Shown: in pieces, positions 8,326 through 16,595 of the stretch
Layout of the letters: each line of letters opens with the position of its first letter
Position numbering within the stretch: position 1 is the first letter of the stretch
From: Burkholderiales bacterium
GTDB lineage: Bacteria > Pseudomonadota > Gammaproteobacteria > Burkholderiales > Burkholderiaceae_C
Direction of reading: 5' to 3'
NCBI GenBank assembly: GCA_016191995.1
Contig: JACPVA010000007.1
Span: forward strand, 1-56,468
Length of the DNA stretch: 56,468 nt
The notes under the pieces: generated by a model
Told to the model about the DNA's origin: nothing
Seen by the model: the letters and a program-made list of their open reading frames with translations, nothing else
Databases searched by the model: none
Made by a program: the position numbers and the translations under genes

Positions 8326-10263
8326 ATGCGCAGACCTTTCGACACGATCGAGGACAGCAACCGCAGCCGCAACCCGAGCCTGCACGAGGTCTCGGACCCG
8401 GCGCGCCGGCGCGTGTTGCGGCTGACGATGGGCGGCGCCGCCGCCGCGATCTACGGCGCGCTGCCGGCGGCGCTGCTGCCCGGCTGCACGGCACCCGGCG
8501 CCGGCCCGCGCGGCGCACCGCCACGGCTGGGCTTCGCCGGCGTGCCGCCGTCGCGCGCGGACCGGCTCGTCGTCCCCGACGGTTATCTCGCCCAGGTGCT
8601 GGCGCCTTGGGGCGATCCGGTCGGCATCGCCGGCGCGATGCCGGCGTGGCGGCCCGACGCCTCCGACACCGCCGCCGAGCAGGCGCTGCAGCTCGGCATG
8701 CATCACGACGCTGTGCAATACCTGCCGCTGGACGGCTCGCGCCGCGGGCTGCTCGTGATCAACCACGAGTACACCGACGACGAGCTGCTGTTCGCCGACG
8801 GCAGCGCGGACTGGAGCCCGGCCAAGACCGCGAAGTCGCAGGCCGCGCACGGGGTGTCGGTGATCGAGGTCGCGCTGGGCGGCGGCGGATGGCGCATCGT
8901 GCGGCCGTCGCCGCATGCGCGCCGCATCACCGCCGCCACCCCGCTGGCGGTCGGCGGCCCGGCCGCCGGGCATGCGCTGCTGCGCGCCGCGGCCGACCCC
9001 GCCGGCAGGCGCGTGCGGGGCACGCTCAACGACTGCGCCAGCGGCCTGACGCCGTGGGGCACGGTGCTGATCGGCGAGGAGAACTTCGCCGGCTACTTCC
9101 GCGGCGCCGAGGCGCCGACGCCCGACCAGCGGCGCTGGGGGCTGCGCGCGGACAGCTGGGCCCGATGGTGGGCGACCGACGAGCGCTTCGACGCGCGCCG
9201 GCATCCGAACGAGTTCCACCGCTTCGGCTGGATCGTCGAGCTCGACCCGCTGGACCCGGCGAGCACGCCGGTCAAGCGGACCGCGCTCGGCCGCGCCGCG
9301 CACGAGGGGGCCTGGGTCGCGGTCACGCGCGACGGCCGCGCGGTGGTCTACAGCGGCGAGGATGCGGCGTTCGAGTACCTCTACAAGTTCGTCAGCCGCG
9401 ACCGCATCGCCGGCGGCGGCGCGCGCGCCAACCGCGGGCTGCTGGACCACGGCACGCTGCATGTCGCGCGCTTCGACGCCGACGGCCGCGGGCGCTGGCT
9501 GCCGCTGGTGCACGGCCAGGGGCCGCTGACGCCGGCGAACGGCTTCGCCGACCAGGGCGAGGTGCTGGTCAGGACGCGCCAGGCGAGCGACCTGCTCGGC
9601 GCGACGCCGATGGACCGCCCTGAGTGGCTCGCGATCGACCCCCGATCGGGCAGCGTCTACTGCACGCTGACGAACAACCGCGCGCGCGGCGCCGCCGGCC
9701 GGCCCGGCGTCGACGGCGCGAATCCGCGCGCGAACAACACGATGGGCCACATCGTGCGCTGGCAGGAGGGTGACGGCGAGGGCGGCGACTTCGACGCGAC
9801 CGCATTCCGCTGGGAACATTTCGTGCTCGCCGGCGACCCGGCCAACGAGCGGCCCGAGGCGCGCGGCGATACGCGCGGCGACTTCTTCGGCTGCCCGGAC
9901 GGCCTCGCCTTCGACCCGCGCGGGCTGCTGTGGATCCAAACCGATGTCGGCAGCTCGCAGCTGCTGCACGGCGAGCACGCGCGGCTCGGCAACAACCAGA
10001 TGCTCGCCTGCGACGTCGACACCGGCGAGGTCCGGCGCTTCCTCACCGGCCCGGTGGGCTGCGAGGTCACCGGCGCCGCCTTCACCCCCGACGCGACGAC
10101 GCTGTTCGTCGACATCCAGCACCCGGGCGAAGCCCCGCAGGGCCGCAGCGACCCGTCCGACCCGACGCGATGGTCGCGCTGGCCCGACGGCGACCATGCG
10201 CAACGGCCGCGCTCGGCGACGGTGGCGATCCGGCGCCTGGATGGCGGGCCGATCGGGAGCTGA
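8326..10263 (+). CDS. phoX: PhoX-family (DUF839) phosphatase, Tat-exported
   Basis: The 645-residue product begins with ~25 polar residues, then PARRRVLRL and a hydrophobic Ala-rich stretch ending near a Cys, consistent with a twin-arginine signal. The family hallmark NDCASGLTPWGT lies at ~235-246; the Cys (237) corresponds to the residue that helps hold the Fe/Ca cofactor in characterised PhoX enzymes. Further conserved stretches are NHEYTD, EENFAGYF, AFEYLYKFVS, and FFGCPDGLAFDPRG followed by WIQTD. PhoX releases phosphate from monoesters in the periplasm during phosphate shortage. The start at 8326 gives a normal family length. It is transcribed alone; proC follows after 125 bases with its own -10. 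Confidence 0.9.
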   Translation: MRRPFDTIEDSNRSRNPSLHEVSDPARRRVLRLTMGGAAAAIYGALPAALLPGCTAPGAGPRGAPPRLGFAGVPPSRADRLVVPDGYLAQVLAPWGDPVGIAGAMPAWRPDASDTAAEQALQLGMHHDAVQYLPLDGSRRGLLVINHEYTDDELLFADGSADWSPAKTAKSQAAHGVSVIEVALGGGGWRIVRPSPHARRITAATPLAVGGPAAGHALLRAAADPAGRRVRGTLNDCASGLTPWGTVLIGEENFAGYFRGAEAPTPDQRRWGLRADSWARWWATDERFDARRHPNEFHRFGWIVELDPLDPASTPVKRTALGRAAHEGAWVAVTRDGRAVVYSGEDAAFEYLYKFVSRDRIAGGGARANRGLLDHGTLHVARFDADGRGRWLPLVHGQGPLTPANGFADQGEVLVRTRQASDLLGATPMDRPEWLAIDPRSGSVYCTLTNNRARGAAGRPGVDGANPRANNTMGHIVRWQEGDGEGGDFDATAFRWEHFVLAGDPANERPEARGDTRGDFFGCPDGLAFDPRGLLWIQTDVGSSQLLHGEHARLGNNQMLACDVDTGEVRRFLTGPVGCEVTGAAFTPDATTLFVDIQHPGEAPQGRSDPSDPTRWSRWPDGDHAQRPRSATVAIRRLDGGPIGS

Positions 10264-10375
10264 CGGGCGCTGGACACGGCGCCAGTCGCAGCGACCGTTG
10301 CAGCACCCGCGGCGGCGAATGCTGCCGCGACGGCCGCAGCTGCCGCAGCGTCCGCCAGCGCGTCCGCGGCGCGCC

Positions 10376-10381
10376 TACACT
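10376..10381 (+). promoter_or_regulatory. -10 hexamer TACACT abutting proC (leaderless candidate)
   Basis: TACACT is followed by seven bases and then the proC ATG at 10389, so transcription would be expected to start at or next to the A of ATG. No Shine-Dalgarno sequence precedes the start. No convincing -35 is visible. Confidence 0.45.
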
Positions 10382-10388
10382 GCCGGCC

Positions 10389-11201
10389 ATGGAGCACCCC
10401 GTCATCGCCTTCGTCGGCGGCGGCCACATGGCCGGCGCGCTCATCGGCGGCCTGCTGCGCAGCGGGCACCCGGCGGCGTCGATCCGCGCCGTCGAGCCGG
10501 CGCCGGCGCGGCGCGACCGGCTCGCGGCCGACTTCGGCGTCGCCGCGCAGCCGGCCGCCGACGCACGGCTGCGCGAGGCCGCGATCGTCGTCTGGGCGGT
10601 CAAGCCGCAGAGCTTCGGCGACGCCGCACCGCCCTGCGCAACCTACGTCGCGCGCGCGCTGCAGCTCAGCGTGATGGCCGGCGTGCGCAGCGACGCCGTC
10701 GCACGCGCCAGCGGCAGCGAGCGCGTCGTGCGCGCGATGCCGAACACCCCGGCGCTGATCGGCCAGGGCATCGCCGGGCTGTATGCACGGCCTGCGGTCG
10801 ACGCCGGCGAGCGCGCCGCGATCGAGCGCCTGCTGGCGCCGACCGGCGCCACGATCTGGGTCGCGCGCGAGGCCGACCTCGACGCCGTCACCGCGCTGTC
10901 CGGGTCCGGCCCGGCCTATGTCTTCTACCTGATCGAGGCGATGATGACGGCGGCACGCGAGATGGGGCTGGACGACGTGCAGGGGCGCGCGCTGGCGCAG
11001 GCGACGGTGGCCGGTGCGGCGGCGCTGGCGATGCAGTCGGCCGAGTCGCCGGCGACGCTGCGCGCCCAGGTGACCTCGCCCGGCGGCACGACGCACGCGG
11101 CGATCAGCGCGCTGGAGGCGGCCGGCGTCGGCGCGGCGATCGTCGCCGCGATCCGCGCCGCCGAGCAGCGCGCGCGCGAGCTCGGCGACGCCTTCGGCTG
11201 A
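10389..11201 (+). CDS. proC: Pyrroline-5-carboxylate reductase
   Basis: This 270-residue cytoplasmic enzyme reduces pyrroline-5-carboxylate to proline with NAD(P)H. The N-terminal Rossmann motif is FVGGGHMAGAL. MPNTPALIGQG, the active-site stretch SGSGPAYVF and the C-terminal TSPGGTTHAAISALE signature are all present, and the length is normal. It stands alone: the preceding phoX ends 125 bases upstream, and the next gene (ubiA) is convergent. The region 11202-11313 between the two stops shows no strong hairpin. Confidence 0.96.
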   Translation: MEHPVIAFVGGGHMAGALIGGLLRSGHPAASIRAVEPAPARRDRLAADFGVAAQPAADARLREAAIVVWAVKPQSFGDAAPPCATYVARALQLSVMAGVRSDAVARASGSERVVRAMPNTPALIGQGIAGLYARPAVDAGERAAIERLLAPTGATIWVAREADLDAVTALSGSGPAYVFYLIEAMMTAAREMGLDDVQGRALAQATVAGAAALAMQSAESPATLRAQVTSPGGTTHAAISALEAAGVGAAIVAAIRAAEQRARELGDAFG

Positions 11202-11313
11202 TGCGGGCCGGGCGCACTTCGCTTGGAGATCGCCGGCCCCGGCGCGCGCGGGCGGAATATCGCCTCGACCCGGCAGCCGCCGTGGAGCGGGGCGGTGCCC
11301 CGATTCACGGAAG

Positions 11314-12228
11314 TCAGCGCAGCGCGAAGTCCGCCGCCACGCCGGCGAAGACCGCGAACCCGACCCAGTGATTCGCGCGAAAGGCCTTGAAGCAGCCGTC
11401 GCGCGAGCGGTCGCGGATCAGCGTCCAGTGCCAGGCCGCCTGCAGCGCCGCGGCCGCGATGCCGAGCAGGTAGACGCCACCCAGCCCCAGGCTGCGCCCG
11501 AGCAGCGCCCAGCTCAGCAGGTAGGCGGCGTAGAAGCCCATCACCGCCGGCACGTCGTAGCGACCGAGCGTGATCGCCGAGGTCTTCATGCCGACCTTCA
11601 GGTCGTCGTCGCGGTCGACCATCGCATATTCGGTGTCGTAGGCCAGCACCCAGAACAGGTTGCCGGCGAGCAGCGCCCAGGCCTGCGGCGGCACCGCATC
11701 GGCGAGGGCCTGCCACGACGCGTCGCGCGCGCCGAGCACGGCGGCGAAGGCCATCGGGACGCCGAAGCTGAACGCGATGCCGAGCACCGCCTGCGGCATC
11801 GAGACATGGCGCTTGGCCAGCGGGTAGACGAGCGTGATCGACAGCCCGGCGAAGGACAGCCAGATCGTCGGCGGGTTGGTCGTCAGCACGAGCGCGAACG
11901 CGGCCAGCGCCAGCACCGCGCCGACGAGCAGCGCCTCGCGCACCGGCAGCTCGCCGGTGGTGACCGGGCGGCGCGCGGTGCGCTGGACATGGCGGTCGAA
12001 GTCGCGGTCGGCGACATCGTTGACGGTGCAGCCGGCGCTGCGCATCAGGATCGTGCCGAGCACGAAGACGACGAGCAGATGCCAGCCCGGGAAGCCGTCG
12101 GCGGCGATCCACAGCGCCGACAACCCCGGCCACAGCAGCAACAGCCAGCCGGCCGGGCGGTCCCAGCGGATCAGGTCCAGGTAGACCGCGAGCCGCGGGC
12201 GCGGCCGCGGCGCGGTGGCGGCGGACAT
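11314..12228 (-). CDS. ubiA: 4-hydroxybenzoate octaprenyltransferase
   Basis: The 304-residue integral membrane prenyltransferase attaches the polyprenyl chain to 4-hydroxybenzoate in ubiquinone synthesis. Two Asp-rich Mg-diphosphate sites are visible: NDVADRDFD (residues ~70-78) and [13 protein letters not shown] (~190-202). About eight or nine hydrophobic spans are present, and [16 protein letters not shown] near the N-terminus is typical. The start at 12228 lies seven bases after a GATAAT hexamer and lacks a Shine-Dalgarno. Neighbours are proC (convergent) and a DUF2853 gene upstream in the same direction, 142 bases away. Confidence 0.96.
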   Translation of the reverse strand: MSAATAPRPRPRLAVYLDLIRWDRPAGWLLLLWPGLSALWIAADGFPGWHLLVVFVLGTILMRSAGCTVNDVADRDFDRHVQRTARRPVTTGELPVREALLVGAVLALAAFALVLTTNPPTIWLSFAGLSITLVYPLAKRHVSMPQAVLGIAFSFGVPMAFAAVLGARDASWQALADAVPPQAWALLAGNLFWVLAYDTEYAMVDRDDDLKVGMKTSAITLGRYDVPAVMGFYAAYLLSWALLGRSLGLGGVYLLGIAAAALQAAWHWTLIRDRSRDGCFKAFRANHWVGFAVFAGVAADFALR

Positions 12229-12231
12229 GCG

Positions 12232-12244
12232 CCGGATTATCCGG
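12232..12244 (-). promoter_or_regulatory. -10 hexamer GATAAT within a 13-base palindrome, ubiA leaderless candidate
   Basis: CCGGATTATCCGG at 12232-12244 is a near-perfect palindrome (6-base arms, one centre base). On the minus strand it contains GATAAT (12241 to 12236), followed by seven bases and the ubiA ATG at 12228. A dimeric regulator could read the palindrome; that is inference. Confidence 0.45.
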
Positions 12245-12370
12245 CGCGAAGGCGCGGTGCGGAATGCTGCGGCCCGGCCGCGGCGCGCGAGCGGCGCACA
12301 GGCGGCGCGGCAAGCGCGCCGGCGAGCGCCCTGGAGCGCGCCCCCGCGCGGCGTGGGCGCGGCGGCCGCG

Positions 12371-12682
12371 TCAGGCCAGCTTGGCCAGCGTCCCGGTGGC
12401 CTCGGCCAGCAGGTAGTAGACCGTGACGCGGCTCTTGCGGTTGTTGCCCTTCATCTTCTCGGCCACCGACTTCAGCGCCGTCTCGGCGGCATCGGCGGCC
12501 AAGCCGAGCTTCTTGGCCGCGAAGCCGTCGCGCACGGTGGCGATCTCCTTGCCGTCGCTGAGCGCGACGACCGCCGAGTCCGGGTTGCGCAGCGCGATGC
12601 CGCAGTACTTGACGATCGCCGCGACCGCGGCCTGGTTGACGTTGCTCGTGTACTTGGCGATGTCGGCGGCGTAGTCGCTCAT
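12371..12682 (-). CDS. DUF2853 family protein
   Basis: The 103-residue, soluble, Lys/Ala-rich product matches my memory of the DUF2853 family: [24 protein letters not shown] at the N-terminus, then [11 protein letters not shown] and a C-terminal [22 protein letters not shown] six bases before the ATG at 12682 fixes the start, although the frame is open further upstream. The family is small, helical and without established function. It lies between prfC (178 bases upstream) and ubiA on the same strand. Confidence 0.85.
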   Translation of the reverse strand: MSDYAADIAKYTSNVNQAAVAAIVKYCGIALRNPDSAVVALSDGKEIATVRDGFAAKKLGLAADAAETALKSVAEKMKGNNRKSRVTVYYLLAEATGTLAKLA

Positions 12683-12860
12683 GGGCCCTCCTGGCAGGCG
12701 GTTGCGGGATGGGCCGGAGCATGGCACGGCGCGCAGCCGGGCACCATCGGGTCGCCCCGCGGGTACGGGTCGGGGTTTCCCGGATCCGGCGCCCTGCGGT
12801 CGGGCTCGGGCACCGCGCGCGGCTCCTGCGCGCCGGGACCGGGCGCCGCGGCAGCCGCGC

Positions 12861-14492
12861 TCAGCCGTCGATCCGCTGCTGGAAGACCAAGCCCGCGTGC
12901 TCGCGCAGCGCGTGGAAGCGGATCTTCGGCCAGTTGTCCTGCATCGCGCGCAGCTCGCCGGCATATTCCAGCAGCACGCAGGGCGCGTCGACCGCGTCCA
13001 GCGCGACCCGGTGCGCGTTGGCGTCGACGAATCGCTGCAGCTCGCGCGCGCCGCCGTCCTCGTCCGCGCAGGTCACCCAGCGCGCGACGTTGTAGCGCGC
13101 GGGTTGCACGCGCGCCCGGACCCCGTACTCGTGCTCGAGCCGGTGCGCGACGACCTCGAACTGCAGCTGCCCGACCGCACCGAGCAGCAGCACGCCGCCG
13201 GCCACCGGGCGGAAGACCTGGATCGCGCCCTCCTCGCCGAGCTGGGTCAGCCCGGCGCGCAGCTGCTTGGTCTTCAGCGGGTCGGCGACCTCGACCATGC
13301 GGAACATCTCGGGGGCGAAGAACGGCAGCCCGGTGAACTGCAGCGCCTCGCCCTCGGTCAGCGTGTCGCCGAGCTGCAGCACGCCGTGGTTGGGCAGGCC
13401 GATGATGTCGCCGGCATAGGCCTCGTCGAGCAGCTCGCGGCGCTGGCTGAGGAAGCTGACGACGGTATTCGGCCGCAGCTCCTTGCCGCTGCGCGCGACC
13501 TTCAGCCGCATGCCGCGCTCGAAGCGGCCGCTGGCGACGCGGACGAAGGCGATGCGGTCGCGGTGCGCCGGGTCCATGTTGGCCTGGATCTTGAAGACCA
13601 CGCCGCTGAACCGCGGCTCGGTCGGCTCGACCGCGCGCTGCAGCGCGGGCTTCGGCCCCGGTGGCGGCGCCAGGTCGACCAGCGCGTCGAGCACCTCCTC
13701 GACGCCGAAGTTGTTGATCGCCGAACCGAAGAACATCGGCGTGCAGCGCCCGGCGAGGAACTCGGCCTCGTCGAACGGCGGCGCGGCCTCGCGCACGAGC
13801 TCGATCTCGCCGGCCGCCTGCTCCCAGGCGGCGCCGAAGCGCGCCGCGAGCTGCGGGCTGGCCAGCCCCTGGACGATCTCGGCGTTGTCGCGGCGGCGGT
13901 CCTCGCCGGGGGCGAACACGCGCATGCGGTCGCGCCGCAGGTCGAGCACGCCGCCGAAGAACTTCGCCATGCCGACCGGCCAGGTGAACGGCACCGCGCT
14001 CATGCCGAGCTCGCGCTCGATCTCGTCCATCAGCGCCAGCGGCTCCTGCACCTCACGGTCCATCTTGTTGACGAAGGTGAGGATCGGCGTCGCGCGGGCG
14101 CGGCAGACCTGCAGCAGACGGCGCGTCTGCGGCTCGACGCCGTTGGCGGCGTCGATCACCATCAGCGCGGCGTCGACCGCGGTCAGCACGCGGTAGGTGT
14201 CCTCGCTGAAATCCTGGTGGCCGGGGGTGTCGAGCAGGTTGATGACGCAGTCGCGGTATTCCATCTGCATCACCGAACTGGCCACCGAGATGCCGCGCTG
14301 CTTCTCGATCTCCATCCAGTCGCTGGTGGCGTGACGGCTCGCCTTGCGCGCCTTGACGCTGCCGGCGATCTGGATCGCGCCCGAGAACAGCAGCAGCTTC
14401 TCGGTCAGCGTGGTCTTGCCGGCGTCGGGGTGGCTGATGATGGCAAACGTGCGTCTGCGCTTGACTTCACTGACGATCTGCTCGTTCGACAT
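12861..14492 (-). CDS. prfC: Peptide chain release factor 3 (5' end re-supplied by an insertion)
   Basis: The 543-residue translational GTPase RF3 recycles RF1/RF2 from terminated ribosomes. GTPase motifs are clear: SHPDAGKTTLTEK (P-loop, ~20-32), DTPGHQDF and NKMD. Domains II/III follow, with normal length. ATG at 14492 is preferred over the GTG one codon earlier. The first 16 residues (MSNEQIVSEVKRRRTF) are encoded with AT-richer codons (AGT, AAG, AGA, TTT) than the rest. A second prfC-like 5' end (MPPRPG...RRRAFAVISHPHPG) lies at 16496-16374 beyond hipBA. The original N-terminus therefore appears to have been displaced and replaced by one that came with the insertion, as SXT/R391-type elements do at prfC. 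Confidence 0.95.
   Translation of the reverse strand: MSNEQIVSEVKRRRTFAIISHPDAGKTTLTEKLLLFSGAIQIAGSVKARKASRHATSDWMEIEKQRGISVASSVMQMEYRDCVINLLDTPGHQDFSEDTYRVLTAVDAALMVIDAANGVEPQTRRLLQVCRARATPILTFVNKMDREVQEPLALMDEIERELGMSAVPFTWPVGMAKFFGGVLDLRRDRMRVFAPGEDRRRDNAEIVQGLASPQLAARFGAAWEQAAGEIELVREAAPPFDEAEFLAGRCTPMFFGSAINNFGVEEVLDALVDLAPPPGPKPALQRAVEPTEPRFSGVVFKIQANMDPAHRDRIAFVRVASGRFERGMRLKVARSGKELRPNTVVSFLSQRRELLDEAYAGDIIGLPNHGVLQLGDTLTEGEALQFTGLPFFAPEMFRMVEVADPLKTKQLRAGLTQLGEEGAIQVFRPVAGGVLLLGAVGQLQFEVVAHRLEHEYGVRARVQPARYNVARWVTCADEDGGARELQRFVDANAHRVALDAVDAPCVLLEYAGELRAMQDNWPKIRFHALREHAGLVFQQRIDG
14418..14447 (+). repeat. Left border repeat inside prfC (attachment-site-like)
   Basis: This 30-base stretch encodes the prfC P-loop region (FAIISHPDAG on the minus strand). 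It recurs in direct orientation at 16374-16403 with 26/30 identity, including the 14-base identical core GGGGTGGCTGATGA (14427-14440 and 16383-16396). The core spacing is 1,956 bases and the interval holds hipBA. Confidence 0.75.
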
Positions 14493-14617
14493 CACCCAAG
14501 AACCCCGTCATGGACACTGCTGGTGCGCATGGCCACGGGTGCCCATGGCTGCGGCGCGCGCCGCGCCTCGCTGCGCGCTGGGGGAAGCCCTGGCCCCGGC
14601 GCTCCCGAACGGTCGGG

Positions 14618-14623
14618 AGTCTA
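14618..14623 (-). promoter_or_regulatory. Possible -10 (TAGACT) for the present prfC
   Basis: TAGACT reads on the minus strand about 125 bases before the prfC ATG. The expected -35 position (minus AGCAAC around 14646-14641) is poor. Its upstream side overlaps the first hipBA operator, so HipB could affect prfC as well as hipBA. Confidence 0.3.
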
Positions 14624-14641
14624 GCACAAGCACGTGATCTG

Positions 14642-14686
14642 TTGCTTTCAAGAGCTGTTTAGATGTCTTAGAATGCTCTCAAGAGC
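14642..14686 (+). promoter_or_regulatory. hipBA promoter with two 12-base operators
   Basis: GCTTTCAAGAGC (14644-14655) and GCTCTCAAGAGC (14675-14686) differ at one base; each is an inverted repeat with arms around a CA centre. Their starts are 31 bases apart, close to three helical turns. Between them lies a good -10, TAGAAT (14669-14674), with a weak -35 TTTCAA (14646-14651) at 17-base spacing. One operator thus covers the -35 and the other lies directly after the -10, the usual layout for antitoxin autorepression. Confidence 0.65.
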
Positions 14687-14754
14687 GTTCTTGCCTGAAC
14701 ATCTGCCTCGCCAGGTACAGGGTCAGGAAACAGGAACGCCCGACAGGTGCTTCG

Positions 14755-15096
14755 ATGACCGCCCGCAACAAGCTGCTCACTGCGCCGCCCTACGCCGTCG
14801 AGAAGACGCTGAAAGGGTTGGGTGCGAACCTGCGCACGGCGCGGCTGCGGCGCAACCTCACCATCGGCGAGATGGCCGAGAAGATCGGCACCGGCGAGCG
14901 CGCCGTCGCCGACGCCGAGAAGGGAAAGCCCTCGACCGGCATCGCCGTCTATGCGGCGCTCCTCTGGGCGCTCGACCTGCTCGATCAGCTCGATCTTGTC
15001 GCCAGGCCCGAGCGGGATCAGGAAGGACAGACCCTGGCGCTCGCGCGCGAGCGGGGCCGTGCCCGTCCGAGGACGGAGCTGAGCAATGACTTCTGA
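14755..15096 (+). CDS. hipB: HipB-like antitoxin, XRE-family DNA-binding protein
   Basis: The 113-residue product has a helix-turn-helix around residues 22-65 (LGANLRTARLRRNLTIGEMAEKIGTGERAVADAEKG). In HipB proteins this binds operator inverted repeats and holds the kinase toxin HipA inactive. The C-terminus is polar (RGRARPRTELSNDF). ATG at 14755 is used; AGGTG at 14737-14741 is a weak ribosome site. The stop overlaps the hipA start by 11 bases, so the two are translationally coupled. Two matching operators lie 70-110 bases upstream. Base composition is less GC-rich than that of neighbouring housekeeping genes, consistent with acquisition. Confidence 0.85.
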   Translation: MTARNKLLTAPPYAVEKTLKGLGANLRTARLRRNLTIGEMAEKIGTGERAVADAEKGKPSTGIAVYAALLWALDLLDQLDLVARPERDQEGQTLALARERGRARPRTELSNDF

Positions 15097-16393
15097 AGCG
15101 CCGGGCGAGTGCTTCGTCTCCATCACGCTGCCCGGCGAGACCGAGCCCGTCACGGCGGGCCGCTTTGCGCTCTCTGTGGACCGGCGCGGCGTGCCCGAGG
15201 GGCGCTTCGTCTACGGGCGCAGCTACATGGAACGCCCGAATGCTGTGGCGCTCGACCCTGTCGAGCTGAAGCTGGCACCGCGCACCTACGCCACCGTGTC
15301 GATGGGCGGCGTCTTCGGCGCGCTGCGCGATGCGAGTCCGGACTACTGGGGCCGCCGGATCATCCAGCGCCATCTCGGCAAGGCGCAGCCCAGTGAGATG
15401 GACTACCTGCTGTATTCGCCCGATGACCGGGCGGGCGCGCTCGGCTTCGGGCTCGGGCAGACACCCCCCGCCCCCAGGCGCCGCTTCAACCGGACGCTCG
15501 ATCTGGCAACGGTGCAGGCGATTGCCGATGCCATCGTGGCGGATGAGGGTCGGCCCGCCGCCGGCGCTGGCGGTGACGCTGTTGCCGAGGCTGATCACGA
15601 TCAGGTCGAGAAGCTGATGGTGATCGGGACGTCGATGGGCGGCGCGCGCCCCAAGGCCGTGGTCGAGGACGACGACGGCCTCTGGATTGCCAAGTTCAAC
15701 AGGCCGGACGACCCCTGGAACCACGCGCGGGTCGAGCACGCCATGCTGACCCTCGCACGGGCTTGCGGTCTCGTCACGGCGGAAAGCCGGGTTGTCGATG
15801 TCGCCGGGCGCGACGTGCTTCTGGTCAGGCGCTTCGACCGTGAAAGGACCGATGCGGGCTACCGGCGCGCCCGCATGGTGAGCGCCCTGACCCTGCTGCG
15901 CGCGGAGGACACCTACCAGTCGCGCGACAAGTGGTCGTACGTCTTGCTGGCCGAAGCGCTGCGGCGCGTGTGTGCGCAGCCGCGGCAAAGCACTTCTGAG
16001 CTGTTCCGGCGGATGTGCTTCAACGCGCTGATCTCCAACGTCGACGATCACCCGCGCAACCATGCGGTCCTCGCTCGCGCTGCCGACTGGAGCCTCTCGC
16101 CGGCCTATGACCTGACGCCTGCCGTGCCGGTCAGCATCGAGCGGCGCGATCTGGCGATGGAGTGCGGCGATGCGGGCCGGTATGCGAACGCAGAGAACCT
16201 GCTCTCGCAAAGCGCGCGCTTCCTGCTCGACGTGGGCGAAGCACGGGCGCTCGTCGATGCGATGGAAGCGCAAGTGCGCGGTTCCTGGTACGCGGTAGCG
16301 CGCGCAGCGGGCGTGAGCGCGCGGGACTGCGACAAGATCGCCTCCGCTTTTTCCTATCCGGGCTTCCGCCAGAGCCGGGGTGGGGGTGGCTGA
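15086..16393 (+). CDS. hipA: HipA-like serine/threonine kinase toxin
   Basis: The 435-residue product has the HipA fold signatures: the N-terminal subdomain FVYGRSYMERPNAVALDP and GVFGALRDASPDYWGRR; a Gly/Ser loop GTSMGGARPK (Ser183 region) comparable to the loop autophosphorylated in HipA; WIAKFN with the ATP-site Lys; the catalytic stretch ISNVDDHPRNH with Asp320; and YDLTPA as the metal-binding segment. HipA of E. coli phosphorylates glutamyl-tRNA synthetase and stops growth; the target here is unknown. Start ATG at 15086 overlaps hipB. The last codons (RGGGG and stop) lie inside the right border repeat, complementary to the displaced prfC fragment, so the C-terminus was probably set by the insertion. 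Confidence 0.9.
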   Translation: MTSEAPGECFVSITLPGETEPVTAGRFALSVDRRGVPEGRFVYGRSYMERPNAVALDPVELKLAPRTYATVSMGGVFGALRDASPDYWGRRIIQRHLGKAQPSEMDYLLYSPDDRAGALGFGLGQTPPAPRRRFNRTLDLATVQAIADAIVADEGRPAAGAGGDAVAEADHDQVEKLMVIGTSMGGARPKAVVEDDDGLWIAKFNRPDDPWNHARVEHAMLTLARACGLVTAESRVVDVAGRDVLLVRRFDRERTDAGYRRARMVSALTLLRAEDTYQSRDKWSYVLLAEALRRVCAQPRQSTSELFRRMCFNALISNVDDHPRNHAVLARAADWSLSPAYDLTPAVPVSIERRDLAMECGDAGRYANAENLLSQSARFLLDVGEARALVDAMEAQVRGSWYAVARAAGVSARDCDKIASAFSYPGFRQSRGGGG

Positions 16394-16403
16394 TGACGGC
16401 GAA
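16374..16403 (+). repeat. Right border repeat (attachment-site-like)
   Basis: This is the second copy of the repeat at 14418-14447, with 26/30 identity. On the minus strand it encodes FAVISHPHPG of the displaced prfC start. On the plus strand it contains the hipA stop codon (16391-16393). Homology to prfC ends abruptly at 16374. Confidence 0.75.
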
Positions 16404-16496
16404 GGCGCGGCGGCGCAGCTCGCGCGCGAGCGCGGTGTCCGCGGGGCGGACCTCGGGTTCGTCGGACACGGCGGCGGCCCCAGGGCGGGGCGGCAT
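16374..16496 (-). pseudogene. prfC: Orphan 5' fragment of prfC (first ~41 codons)
   Basis: Reading the minus strand from ATG at 16496 (or GTG at 16469) gives MPPRPGAAAV, then SDEPEVRPAD and ELRRRAFAVISHPHPG. The RRRAFAVISHP segment matches the RF3 N-terminus (RRRTFAIISHPDAGKTT in the intact gene), but after Gly41 the frame runs into the hipA 3' end and the P-loop is lost. Composition is GC-rich like the host genes. It is best explained as the original prfC start, separated from the rest of the gene by hipBA. It should not make a functional GTPase. Confidence 0.75.
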
Positions 16497-16508
16497 GGAA
16501 AACCTGCG

Positions 16509-16514
16509 ATTATC
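16509..16514 (-). promoter_or_regulatory. Retained ancestral prfC -10 (GATAAT), now facing hipA
   Basis: GATAAT on the minus strand lies 12 bases before the ATG at 16496, with AGG in between. It would have driven the original prfC. It now points into the 3' end of hipA and could yield an antisense transcript. Confidence 0.4.
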
Positions 16515-16595
16515 GAGGCCGTGCCCTGCCCGCCGTGTGCGATGGAGCGTCGTGTGCGCCGCCGCGCCGCCCGAACCGCCCCGAGGAACCCCGCC

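Noticed and set aside
14634-15089. 151-codon plus-strand frame starting upstream of hipB
   Set aside because: It crosses the hipBA promoter and operators and is out of frame with hipB; its translation shows no domain.
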